Made by a program: the position numbers and the translations under genes. The notes beneath the pieces were generated by a model. The model was not told the DNA's origin and did no database searches. It saw only the letters and a list, made by a program, of their open reading frames with translations. Shown piece by piece: positions 9,864 through 18,718 of a stretch of DNA of 64,000 nucleotides (position 1 is the first letter of the stretch; each line of letters begins with the position of its first letter). The DNA comes from Bog-532 sp963742875 (lineage in GTDB: Bacteria; Actinomycetota; Actinomycetes; Streptosporangiales; Streptosporangiaceae). The stretch covers positions 1 through 64,000 of the forward strand of contig CAVUNO010000015.1 of assembly GCA_963742875.1 (NCBI GenBank). The letters are read 5' to 3'.

Positions 9864-10949
9864 CTAGTGTCCCGGTCCTGAGATACGTGAGCAGTAACGG
9901 CAGATGCGGTCGATGATCTGGTCGGCGGTCTTGGTCCACTTGAATGGCCGTGCCGTTTCGTTCCAGGTGCTGATCCACTCCTCCAGCGCGGTCTTGAGCG
10001 CGTCCAGCGAGCAGAAGGTGCCGCGCTCGAGGCAGCGCCGTTCCAGTTCGGCGAACCACCGCTCGACCTGGCTGATCCACGACGAGTATGTCGGCGTGAA
10101 GTGCAGCTCGAACCGCGGGTGCGCCAGTAGCCACTTGTGCACCGCCGGCGCTTTATGCGCGGAGAGGTTGTCGCAGATGACGTGGACGGCCAGGCCGGGC
10201 TCGACCTGCCGGTCGATGTCGTTGAGGAAATCGCGGAAGTCCTCCGCCGTGTGCTGTGCGGCCAGCTTGCCGATCACCTTGCCGGTGGCGGTGTTGAGCG
10301 CGGCGAACAGGTCCACGGTGCCGTGCCGGGTGTAATCGAAGCTGCGCCGCTCGGGAATGCCGGGGATCATCGGTAGCACCGGGGCGGTCCGCTCCAGCGC
10401 TTGGATCTGCGGCTTCTCATCAACGCAGAAGACCGCCGCCGTGGCGGGCGGGGCCAGGTAGAGCCCCACCACATCGCGGATCTTGTCGATGAGCAGTGGG
10501 TCTGGGGAGATCTTGAACTCCTCCACCCGGTGCGGCTGCAAGCCAAAGGCCCGCCAGATACGGTGCACGCTGGTCGGCGAGATGCCCGCCTTCCGGGCCA
10601 GCTCCCGCTTGGACCAGTGCGTGGCACCCGCCGGCACCTCCTCCAGGGTGCGCACCACCACCTCCTCCACCTGGGCATCAGTGATGGTGCGCGGCACCCC
10701 CGGCCGCGGTTCGTCGCACAGCCCATCCAGCCGCCGGCGCAAGAACCGCTCCCGCCACTTGGTCACGGTGCCCCGGCTGGCGCCCAGCCGGGCGGCCACC
10801 GCGATGTTGGGTGCGCCTTCTGCGCAAGCCAGCACGATCCGCGCCCGCAACGCAAGGCCCTGCGCGGTGCTGCGGCGCCTGGCCCAGCTCTCCAGCGTGC
10901 GTCGCTCGTCTTCCGAGAGCACCAGCGGCTCTAACCTGGGATCTGCCAT
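9864..10949 (-). CDS. IS630-family transposase
   Basis: About 361 residues from the ATG at 10949 (a GTG 18 nt upstream is the alternative). It has an N-terminal HTH region (NIAVAARLGASRGTVTKWRERF), a second HTH/linker (GISPTSVHRIWRAFGL), then the DDE catalytic core: FCVDEKPQIQAL (first Asp), VICDNLSAHKAPAV (second Asp) and YSSWISQVERWFAEL (Glu). Its TAG stop lies inside the left terminal repeat. No frameshift is seen, so the copy may still be active. Confidence 0.9.
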   Translation of the reverse strand: MADPRLEPLVLSEDERRTLESWARRRSTAQGLALRARIVLACAEGAPNIAVAARLGASRGTVTKWRERFLRRRLDGLCDEPRPGVPRTITDAQVEEVVVRTLEEVPAGATHWSKRELARKAGISPTSVHRIWRAFGLQPHRVEEFKISPDPLLIDKIRDVVGLYLAPPATAAVFCVDEKPQIQALERTAPVLPMIPGIPERRSFDYTRHGTVDLFAALNTATGKVIGKLAAQHTAEDFRDFLNDIDRQVEPGLAVHVICDNLSAHKAPAVHKWLLAHPRFELHFTPTYSSWISQVERWFAELERRCLERGTFCSLDALKTALEEWISTWNETARPFKWTKTADQIIDRICRYCSRISGPGH

Positions 10950-11053
10950 ATCCCCAGCAGACCGCACCCGCCAGCCAGGCGATAGCCGTCAGCGCCAGAC
11001 TGGGGGACAAATCAACTCACGTGGTGACTGGGAAACTCAAGACCGGCTCACTA
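9865..11053 (-). mobile_element. IS630-family insertion sequence, complete copy
   Basis: Imperfect terminal inverted repeats bound the copy: TAGTGTCCCGGTCCTGAG at 9865-9882 and its inverse CTCAAGACCGGCTCACTA at 11036-11053, 15 of 18 matching. TA sits at each outer edge, as expected from IS630/Tc1-mariner insertion into TA. A single intact transposase gene fills the element. Confidence 0.8.
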
Positions 11054-11296
11054 GGTCCGCGGGGCGCAGGCGCTGCCCCGGCGACATGATGATTGATTGG
11101 GTGTCCCCGGCCTGCGGGGATGCGGCCGCTCAGTCTAATCAGGCCATCCGCCTGGCCCGTTGAGGGCGGGCCGGCGGCGGCTGACAGCGGATCGGCGGGA
11201 GCTGGCCGCGGTGGTCCCCCATCGGGTGAGTACGGCTGCGGCGGGCCCGGCCCGGGCCGGCGGTCACGGGCTGGTCACCATGGCATGGGGGCGGGT

Positions 11297-12337
11297 TCAG
11301 GCCGCGGGGGCGAGCGCGTCGTCGCCGAGCTCGGCCAGGATGTGGCAGGCCTGCCGGAGGATCTTGCGGGCCTCAGACAGCGCGGCGCGCTTGCCGTTAC
11401 AGCGGTCCTTAAACTGGGCGTAGTAGCGGTGGTCCGGGGCCGACGAGCGGGCGTGGGTCTTGCCGGCCTCGTACACCGCCCAGCGCAGCACCGGCGGTCC
11501 CTGCCGGGACAGCCGCCCGGGCGGGCCCTTGCGGTCGGAGGACCAGACGGTGACGTCCAGCCCGGCGAACCGGACCGCCTGGCGGGAGGAGGAGAACCGG
11601 CCCTCCCCGCCCAGCCAGCAGGTCATCGCCAGCGCGGTGACCGGCCCGACCCCGTACAGCCGCGCGGCCAGGACCTTGGCACCGGTCAGGTGCCGGGCGG
11701 CAGCCAGCAGCTGATGCCGCACCGCGTGCTGCCGGGTTTCCAGTGCTTCGAGCACCTCCAGCGCGGTGGCGACCTGCAGCTGCCCGGCCGGGGACAGATG
11801 CGCGGCCGCGGCCACCCGCAGCGCGGCCAGGCCCTGCTCGGTGCGCAGCGTCCCCTCGCCCAGGGCCGGAGCGCCCTGGTGGAACAAGACCGCGTGGATC
11901 CGCTGCACCCAGGCGGTGTGCTCGGCCCGCAGGTCGTTGTACAGCTCGAGCAGCGCCCGGCATTCCAGGATGTGGCCGGGCGGGATCCAGCACTCCGGCA
12001 GCCGCCCCTCGGCCAGCAGCATCCGCAGGTGCCGGGAGTCGGTCTTATCGGTCTTGGCGTGCCGCTTGCGGCCGCGGGCGAACGCGGTGTCGGCCGGCTC
12101 GGCCAGATGCACCGCGATGCCGGCCGCGGCCAGCTCCTCCGCGATATACCGCCACCCCGTGCACGCCTCCAGCGCGAACGCCACATCCTCGAGGCCGGCG
12201 AACCGCGCCAGCCAGGCGCGCAGGTGCACCCGGTCGGCTGGGCTGATCTGGCCGCGCCGCACCTGCCCGGTGCCGGTGTCGAGATAGTCGAAGGTGATCT
12301 GCTTCCGGTGGATATCCAGCCCGCCTACGATGGGCAT
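11297..12337 (-). CDS. IS110-family transposase (bridge-RNA-guided type)
   Basis: 346 residues from the ATG at 12337, which has an AGGAGGT ribosome binding site; an in-frame start 42 nt upstream is less likely. The N-terminal RuvC-like DEDD domain starts GGLDIHRKQITFDY, with HAKTDKTDSRHLRMLLAEG as the second acidic motif. The C-terminal Tnp_20 domain has YGVGPVTALAMTCWLG and FSSSRQAVRFAGLDVTVWSS, which holds the serine nucleophile region. The gene is intact. IS110 elements have no terminal inverted repeats and recombine by means of a structured RNA from their own non-coding end. Confidence 0.88.
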   Translation of the reverse strand: MPIVGGLDIHRKQITFDYLDTGTGQVRRGQISPADRVHLRAWLARFAGLEDVAFALEACTGWRYIAEELAAAGIAVHLAEPADTAFARGRKRHAKTDKTDSRHLRMLLAEGRLPECWIPPGHILECRALLELYNDLRAEHTAWVQRIHAVLFHQGAPALGEGTLRTEQGLAALRVAAAAHLSPAGQLQVATALEVLEALETRQHAVRHQLLAAARHLTGAKVLAARLYGVGPVTALAMTCWLGGEGRFSSSRQAVRFAGLDVTVWSSDRKGPPGRLSRQGPPVLRWAVYEAGKTHARSSAPDHRYYAQFKDRCNGKRAALSEARKILRQACHILAELGDDALAPAA

Positions 12338-12564
12338 CGGGACCTCCTCACGCTCCGAGGGGGCGCGCACGCGCCCCATGCGAATTGCCTACGCGGTCCA
12401 TCGTGACGCGCGTCTGAGCTGGGGAGGTCTCCCGGCACCCGGCCGCCAACCTCAGCTCAGTCCGGCCCGATGCATGTCATCTAATCTGTATGCTTTGGTG
12501 ATCGGCCGGTATCTCTGCCGATGGCGCGCAGAACTGGCCGATTTGGGCTCGGCTCCGGGCCCGT
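12338..12564 (-). other. IS110 5' non-coding end, candidate bridge RNA region
   Basis: In IS110-group elements the bridge RNA is transcribed from the non-coding segment upstream of the transposase. This 230-nt segment is strongly structured on the minus strand: a perfect GGGGCGCG-TG-CGCGCCCC dyad lies just upstream of the ribosome binding site, and GAGCTGAGG pairs across a GC-rich loop with CCTCCCCAGCTC. The outer element boundary and the target- and donor-binding loops cannot be fixed without a second copy. The assignment is inference from position. Confidence 0.4.
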
Positions 12565-13111
12565 TCACCGGATGGTGGCTGCGCAGCCGGGGTGGCCATG
12601 CTTCTCGAGGTACCGCTGGTGGTACTCCTCGGCCCGGTAGAACGCGGACGCCGGGGTGATCTGAGTGACGATTTGCCGCCTCAGCGATTGCTGCTGGGCA
12701 TCACGTGATGCGATCGCGGCTTCCATCTGGCCAGCGTCATGGTAGAAGATCGCCGAGCGGTACTGGCTGCCGAAGTCGAAGCCCTGGCGGTTGCGGGTGG
12801 TCGGTTTGTGGATTCGCCAGAACGTCTGGAGTAGCTCCGCGTAGCTGACCTGGGCCGGGTCGAACCACACCTCGACCGCCTCAGCGTGGCCGGTGCGCTG
12901 CCGGGCAGACCCGTTCGTAGCCGGGGTCGGCGACGTGGCCGCCAGTGTAGCCCGCAGTAGTCTGCAACACCCCGTGGATCTGGCGGAAGGCCGCCTCCAC
13001 ACCCCAGAAGCATCCTGCGGCGAACGTGGCGCGCTTAGCCCCGCCCGGTCCGTGTCCCTCGAACGGCGGCGCAGGCGCCGGGTCGGGGCCGCGGTTCCTG
13101 AGCTTAATCAC
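12565..13111 (-). pseudogene. msrA: Peptide methionine sulfoxide reductase A, frameshifted
   Basis: The N-terminal frame (GTG at 13111, GGAGGGGG upstream) gives KRATFAAGCFWGVEAAFRQI, with the GCFWG catalytic cysteine motif, and AGYTGGHVADPGYERVC. The reading then shifts near 12895-12905 to TGHAEAVEVWFDPAQVSY, GFDFGSQYRSAIFYHD and AEEYHQRYLEKHG. All MsrA blocks are present, so a single small indel (or a sequence error) separates it from an intact gene. MsrA repairs oxidised methionine in the cytoplasm. Confidence 0.82.
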
Positions 13112-13315
13112 ATCATGACCCCCTCCGAACTCCTGTGCCAACACGAAACCAGCGCCAGGGATTCCCACGGTGCCGGCGTCCTCACTACGGGTCGTGCGCC
13201 GGGCTGGCCGGCGCCTCGGCCCGAGACGATTTGGACCGCCCCGCGACCGGGGCGTCACCAGCGTCCGGCACCGACGGCCTGTCGATCGGGCCGGCCGAGG
13301 GCGGCGCACCGGCCC

Positions 13316-13506
13316 ACTTGACCGGCCTGCCGCACGGCGTGACGTTGATAGAAGCACTCGGACGCCTGGACCAGGTCCCGCCACGGTGTGCGTGGTTCCA
13401 GTTCCTGCCGCTGCGGCTGGACGACGGCACCGGCAGCCCTGGCCGTGCCCTGGCCGTCCTGCCCAGCTCCCCGTCGCCGGTCACCAGTACATCGCCGGCA
13501 CCATGA
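13316..13506 (+). pseudogene. Cyclase/kynurenine formamidase-like C-terminal fragment
   Basis: Only the last 60 or so residues are recognisable: GVTLIEALGRLDQVPPRCAW and FQFLPLRLDDGTGSPGRALA match the C-terminal end of cyclase-family metal-dependent hydrolases, which finish with a PPRGA..LPL....G.P.R.IA pattern. The metal-binding HxGTHxD motif and the rest of the protein are missing upstream. The assignment rests on this pattern alone. Confidence 0.5.
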
Positions 13507-13541
13507 CTGTTGCCGGGCTTCGGTGACTCCGCCTGAGCGGG

Positions 13542-13757
13542 TCAGTGTTCTGCTGCGCGGCGTTTTCCCTTACGGGCCGCCCGCTGGGATACGGCGGTGA
13601 CCGTCGAGTCGGCCTGGTGCAGCGCCTTCGCGGTTCGGGTGGAGGAATCGTGGCGCTGGGCGGCTAGCGCCAGGCGATGGACGAGCGCCTGGGTCAGCGG
13701 CAGGGCGATGGCCAGCAGCAGCCACATCCGCAGCCGCCTGGAGAAAAATGCCCACAT
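13542..13757 (-). CDS. Small single-span membrane protein
   Basis: 71 residues from the ATG at 13757, with GAAGGGACC upstream. MWAFFSRRLRMWLLLAIALP begins with a basic patch and runs into one hydrophobic span of about 18 residues. A basic tail rich in Arg and Lys follows (AARKGKRRAAEH). Small proteins of this build are common in actinobacteria and have no known function. Confidence 0.6.
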   Translation of the reverse strand: MWAFFSRRLRMWLLLAIALPLTQALVHRLALAAQRHDSSTRTAKALHQADSTVTAVSQRAARKGKRRAAEH

Positions 13758-14307
13758 GCTCAGGGTCCCTTCGTCATTCCCGCGAAATGCTCCGCTACCC
13801 GCTCTGGCTTGGGCCAACCGTGTCCCAAGCCGGATGTCCGGCGGCTGTTGCCCGCGCTGCGCGGACGTGAAGCCGCCGGGGCTGTCACGACAAGGAGGAC
13901 AGCAAATAGCGCAGGCCGAATTCATCCCGGCATGCGCGCTGGCCCTGGCTGCCGGTCAGCCTGGGTGGGATGGCGGATGCATCGGCCGGCTTCCTGCTGG
14001 CCTGGCGCGGCATCGCCCGCGGGGTGTCGGCGGCGGATCGCTGAGTCGGCGGCAGCGGTTCGCGGCCGTGCCGCCCACCATTGCAAGAGGAAGGAAAGGT
14101 CATAGCCACACGAAAAACCGGCTTCGGGGGTGCGCCGGCGCTGTGTACACCGACCACGGCAACACTTCCGGAAGCACTCTCCGTGGCGTCTCTGAGCGGG
14201 ATGCGTGCGATATCCGCCTGTTATGCGCGGATGCGGGCTTGAGTCCGGTCACGATGCTGGCCACCCCGATCAGGTCGATCTGGGTGCGGGCATCCCCCGG
14301 CGCCTGC
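13758..14307. other. Gene-free stretch
   Basis: About 550 bp without a recognisable gene, RNA or strong hairpin. Frames here lack starts and similarity. It may be residue of deleted genes, as in the neighbouring region. Confidence 0.4.
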
Positions 14308-15019
14308 TCACGTTTTCAGGTGCGCGTCGAAGAACGCGACGATCCTGCGGCGGGCGTCCTGCGCGGACGGCTCGTGGTAGCCGGCGTGGGTGATCCGCGC
14401 CAGGAAGCCAGCGACCGGGCCGGGCTCGCCCCCGGGCTGGTGCAGGAAAGCCGTGCCCGGCATCCGGGTACACCTTGATGTCGTGGTCGATCCCGAGCGC
14501 CTCCAGCGCCCGGCCCAGCCGCCGCGGCGCCGTGCGCAAGAACCGGTCCCTGCCCCCGAAGCTGGCCACGATCGGGCAGGCCCCGCGCAGGGCGTCCTGG
14601 GCGTCCTTTCCGACCAGGCCGTAGTTGACGCCCGAGACCGAGAACCCGTGACCGGCGGCCATCAGCAGGGCGAAACCGCCGGTGGCGCAGAACCCGATCA
14701 CGCCGAGCCGGCCGCCGCATCCGGGCTGGCCCGCCAGCCACGCCCGCGCCGCATCGACCTGGCCGAAGGTCTGGCCGCGGCCGGCCCGCAGGTCATGGAA
14801 CATTCTCAGCAGGCACGCGGCCGGCCGCCCCCAGAAGCCCAGATCGGCCGACAGGGCCAGGTACCCGGCGCCGGCCAGCCAGTCCGCCTGCGCGCGCACC
14901 GCCTCGTCGATGCCGAACCCGTCGTGCAGCACCACCACCCCCGGCCAGCGGCCCTCACCGCCGGGCCGCGACAGGTAGCCAGGCATCCCGCCCACGGGCG
15001 TGGGGATCGTAACATCCAC
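14308..15019 (-). pseudogene. Dienelactone hydrolase family protein, C-terminal frameshift
   Basis: The GTG start at 15019 has GGACGGAGGG upstream. The alpha/beta-hydrolase frame reads VTIPTPVGGMPGYLSRPGG, WPGVVVLHDGFGIDEAVRAQ, then GVIGFCATGGFALLMAAGHG, where the GFC..GG nucleophile elbow has the family's catalytic cysteine, and VYPDAGHGF with the catalytic histidine. An extra T near 14455 shifts the frame directly after the histidine. The original last 50 residues (LARITHAGYHEPSAQDAR to FFDAHLKT, stop at 14308) are intact in the other frame. One indel from a working gene. Confidence 0.8.
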
Positions 15020-15319
15020 CGCGGCCTGCCCTCCGTCCGTCAGCAGCCTCGGCCAGCCTAACCACCCGCCGTTCTGGAGGGCAGCGATCTCCGTGCCGGT
15101 GGCTAGCGGTGGCACGCGAGATCCGCCGTTATGGACGTCGGTTTGGCCTGACGGAATCGCCTCCAAATGGTGCGGATCTGGGTGTTCCGCGCGGGCGCCC
15201 GCGGCAGCATGGGCGGGCTCGGGGGAGGCGAGGTGGGTGATTGCCTGGCCGGCAGGTGCCTGGCTACAGCACCGTGGACCTTCGCCTCGGCCGGCGGCTG
15301 TCGGGCCCGCAGTGAGGCC

Positions 15320-15534
15320 GGAGCGGTGGAAGATCAGGTCGCACAAGCGCCTGCCGTCGGCGAGAGAGAACTCCTGCGGGTGCGAGCGGTCCCAGCGGGC
15401 GAACGCGTCGTCGATCGCGTCGGCGAGCTGTTTGAAGGTGTGGCTGCGCGCGGCCGCGAAGACGCGAAGAGCAGTACTGGCCGCGGCCAGTACTGCTCGC
15501 CGTGGCCCTCGATCAGGTCGACCCGGATCGACAA
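15320..15534 (-). pseudogene. Plasmid pRiA4b ORF-3-like protein fragment
   Basis: SIRVDLIEGHGEQYWPRP followed, after a one-base shift near 15478, by FAAARSHTFKQLADAIDDAF and ARWDRSHPQEFSLADGRRL is the N-terminal part of the pRiA4b ORF-3/IS1096 TnpR-like family, of unknown function. The C-terminal half is replaced by unrelated sequence running into the dienelactone hydrolase gene. Confidence 0.6.
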
Positions 15535-15649
15535 CCAGGTTCGCGCGACTTCACACCTCCGGTGCGGTCAAACCCTGCCAGGCTGCCTGGCCTGGTGGCC
15601 GGCTGGCCACTTGGGAGCCCGGTCATCAGGGTGCATCAGCGAAGGCTCA

Positions 15650-16133
15650 TTCGGGCCGCGGGCCGTCGCGCTGGGCCAGTTCCTGGCATACCTGGCGCAC
15701 CGGCACGCCGGCCCGGCTGGTGCCGCGCGGATATAGGCGACCGCCGCGTACAGGGCGTACTGCCAGAAGTCGTCGGTCTGCCACCAGGCGACCTCGTCCA
15801 GCAAGTCCGGCTCGGTCCGCCGCGCAGCGCCGCCGCTGCCAGGATCGCGAACTGAAGCTTCTTGTTCTGCCGGCCGCGGAAGGCGCACTCGGGCAGGAAC
15901 CGCTCCCGCATCCCTTCCAGGGCCAGCGGGTCGGCGCGGCTGGCCCCGCACCAGTCCAGCACGTCGACTGCGACGTGGAGGAACACCTCGCCGGGGAAAG
16001 TGCTGTTCCGGGGATGCGGGGGCGCCAGCTCACCCACCAGCTCGGCTACTTCGCTATCGCGGGCCAGCCCGTTAAGCAGGATCCGGCGGGCGGTGGCCGC
16101 GTCCTGGGGCGTGGGCAGGTTCCTGGCAGGCAT
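15650..16133 (-). pseudogene. Uncharacterised actinobacterial protein, frameshifted
   Basis: The ATG at 16133 opens a frame with PPHPRNSTFPGEVFLHVAVD, VLDWCGASRADPLALEG and FRGRQNKKLQFAILAAAALR. It shifts near 15830 to EPDLLDEVAWWQTDDFWQYA and then AAVAYIRAA, and again to SRAGVPVRQVCQELAQRDG. I recognise this as a conserved actinobacterial family without known function. It often lies beside pRiA4b ORF-3-like proteins, as the fragment downstream here suggests. Confidence 0.55.
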
Positions 16134-16249
16134 ACCCAGACGGTAGGGCAGAACCGATCCGGCCGTTTGGTCTTCGGCACGCTGGCGGGGCGGGCAGCGG
16201 TCACGTCCTGGCGGGCGTTCGGTGCGCCGCGCACCCCTATGATCGGCTG

Positions 16250-16792
16250 GTGATCCTGCGGTGCACGAACAAGCTGCTGGCCGTCCTCGGCGCGGGCCGC
16301 GTCGCCGGGCCAGGACCTACACCAGATGCGGAGGACTGGTACGCCAGCCTGCTCTGGTTTGACCGGCGCACGTGCCTGCTGCTCACTCACGCCGCCACCC
16401 TGTTTTCGGTCTTCGAGACCGACGTGCGCGCAGTGGACCTGCGCGCAACGCACCGTCTGGTCACCGGGCTGGTCGAGCGGGAACTCCGCCGCGAGGGCCT
16501 GCCGCCTGCAACGTTCGGCAACCTGGACTCGCAGGAGCTGATCGTGGCCAAGACCGCGGACCGCAGCGTGCTGGGGCGCATGAACGACATGGCGTTCCTC
16601 TGTGAGGTGGCCATCAGCGATGCTGGTGGCCTGGCACATTGTGACCTCGGCGAGCTGAACCATGCGCTGCACCGCAACACACCAACAGCTCTCGCGGCTA
16701 CCGGCCCCCCAGTCGAGCTCGCCGCACAACAGCTTGAGCGCGGGCAATCAAGCGGAAAAGGAACAGGCCAGGAGCCGGCGCCACCCAGCTAA
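16250..16792 (+). CDS. DUF6933 family protein
   Basis: 180 residues from the GTG at 16250. The pattern ILRCTNKLLAVLG, EDWYASLLWFDRRTCLLLTH, LFSVFETDVRAVDLR and KTADRSVLGRMNDMAFLCEV is that of the DUF6933 family: small soluble proteins of unknown function, common in actinobacteria and firmicutes. The last 35 residues are low-complexity and probably not conserved. The start is the only one in frame before the conserved block; no strong ribosome binding site is visible. Confidence 0.65.
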   Translation: MILRCTNKLLAVLGAGRVAGPGPTPDAEDWYASLLWFDRRTCLLLTHAATLFSVFETDVRAVDLRATHRLVTGLVERELRREGLPPATFGNLDSQELIVAKTADRSVLGRMNDMAFLCEVAISDAGGLAHCDLGELNHALHRNTPTALAATGPPVELAAQQLERGQSSGKGTGQEPAPPS

Positions 16793-17036
16793 CTCCGCGC
16801 TTGGATCTCCAGCCGGGCCGACATCACGTTCCGTGGCTGAACACCATCCACCCGAGTATTCCGTAGCCGCCGATCCGTGCGGCCTGCTGATCCACTTCGG
16901 GCTCGCTGGTGAAGGCGCATAAGGATGATCGGGGCATCTGGATCGCTGTGCTCAGCTGCGGCGCGGCCTCCTGTGTCAGAACGCGCAGCCGGACGGTCCT
17001 GGCCGGCGGTCGTGGGCGGCAGGACTGAGACCGCGA

Positions 17037-17786
17037 TCAGCTGTAGTCCGGCGGCGCGCGCATCAGCCGGGGCGTGCTGGCTCTGCGCGCGAGGACAAGC
17101 CGGTACCGCGGGCTGCCGTCCTCGCGCCGGCCCAGAGCCGTCAGCGGGACTGTCGTCACGGTGAATCCGGATGCGGTCAGGTCGCTGCGGACCGCGGGCA
17201 GCGGGCAGGTGCGGTAGTACATGACGAACGGGGGACGCCACACGGCATTGCGGACCCGCATGGCCAGGTCGAACCCGAGCAGTGCCCAGTACCAGCCGGA
17301 GGTGACGGGCCGCGGCGCCCCGGCCGGGAAGGCGAAAATCCCGCCGGGCCGCAGCGCGCGGTACACGCCGGCGAACAGCGCGGGCCGTTCGGCGGGCAGG
17401 AAATGCCCGAGCGCTCCGAAGCTGACCGCCAGGTCGAAGGTCCCGGCGAAGGGCAGGGCCCGGACGTCGGCCCGTACCCACCCGGCGCCGGGGTGCGCAC
17501 GGCGCGCCTGCGCGAGCATGCCCGTGCTGAAGTCGACCCCGGTGACCGGTCCCTGGCACAGGGATGCCAGGACCCGCATGCCCGCGCCGGTGCCGCAGCA
17601 CACGTCCAGTCCCCGGCCGAACGGGCCGAGCGGGCACAGCGCACAGGCGGTCGCGTCAAGCACGCCGTCGGAGGTGCGAAAAGGCGTGTGGTCGAACTTC
17701 GGGGCAAGCAGGTCGTAGCCGCCCTCGACCGAGGACAGCGCCTGCATCGCCAGCTCACGCAGTGACGGGCCTTGAGGCGAGAACAT
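17037..17786 (-). CDS. Class I SAM-dependent methyltransferase
   Basis: 249 residues from the ATG at 17786 (the frame is open 51 nt further upstream). Motif I is GLDVCCGTGAGMRVLAS at about residue 80, the acidic motif II is VTGVDFSTGMLAQAR, and DLAVSFGALGHFLPAERP with the GVYRALRPGGIFAF loop completes a methyltransferase type 11 fold. Substrate is unknown. The gene is intact and stands between a decayed PhzF gene and a DUF6933 gene. Confidence 0.82.
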   Translation of the reverse strand: MFSPQGPSLRELAMQALSSVEGGYDLLAPKFDHTPFRTSDGVLDATACALCPLGPFGRGLDVCCGTGAGMRVLASLCQGPVTGVDFSTGMLAQARRAHPGAGWVRADVRALPFAGTFDLAVSFGALGHFLPAERPALFAGVYRALRPGGIFAFPAGAPRPVTSGWYWALLGFDLAMRVRNAVWRPPFVMYYRTCPLPAVRSDLTASGFTVTTVPLTALGRREDGSPRYRLVLARRASTPRLMRAPPDYS

Positions 17787-17968
17787 CGGCCAAGGGTACT
17801 TTCCCAATGCCAGACAGACCGACAGCTCCGGGATCACCCCACCGCACCCAGGGCCAGGCGCAGATCAACAGCACTTCGCATCCAAAGACATACCCGGCGA
17901 CCTGACGGATGAGGCCACCCCGCGTGATCAGCGCGAGGTCCCCGCAAGGACGCGCGCCTACCCGCCGT

Positions 17969-18643
17969 TCAGCGCGGGGTGTGGGCAGTAACGGTGCCGG
18001 CGCACTTAAGTGCAGAATTGGCAGTCCTGCGGCCGGCACTTGGACGGCCGCGAAACCGGCAGGAGCGGGAAGCACGCAAGCACAAAGACGGCCCGGAGAG
18101 ATCGGGTTCGAGGGCGAGGACCTCCCCGGCCGTGGGCAACTGGACCACGGCCCAGCCGGGTCCGTTGTCTACCCACTGGTGGGCGAGGACACGGTCCCGC
18201 TTGATGCCGAACGCGGCGACGATCTGGCCGACGTACTCTTCGTCGAGCGCGCCGTCGCGCACCAGCGGCGGGGCGGCGAAGGACAGGATGCCCTCGACGC
18301 GGCGCACGCTGACCAGGCCGATGGCGCACTCCTGCACGATACGGCCGGCATGGTGCGGTATGCCGCCGTTGTCCAGCCACGCGCGTGTGGACCCAAGAGT
18401 GGGGTGCCCGGCGAACGGCAGTTCACCTTCAGGGGTGAAGATCCGCAGCCGGTAGTCCGCCGCCGGAGCGGTGGGAGGCAAAACGAACGTCGTCTCGGAC
18501 AAATTCGTCCAGCGCGCCAGGCGCTGCAATTGCTCGTCGGTCAAGTCCGTGCCATCGTGGACGACGGCAACCGGATTGCCGAGATAGGGGACCGTGGAGA
18601 ACACATCGACCTGCGTAAACGCACGTGAGCGCGGCATGGTCAT
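17969..18643 (-). pseudogene. PhzF-family isomerase, C-terminally truncated
   Basis: SRAFTQVDVFSTVPYLGNPV, LARWTNLSETTFVLPP and LRIFTPEGELPFAGHPTLG are the N-terminal hallmarks of PhzF-type epimerase/isomerases, including the Glu of NLSETTF that serves as general acid/base. After EVLALEPDLSG, around residue 185, the sequence becomes an unrelated basic tail, so about 100 residues of the second domain (normally EDPVTGSAN-like) are lost. Probably non-functional. Confidence 0.75.
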
Positions 18644-18718
18644 CGAGGGCCTTCCGATGGCAGCGGAAACGGTTCTCAGCGACCCCGCACCTAGGAGGGG
18701 GTCCGGTGCCGCCGGGCG

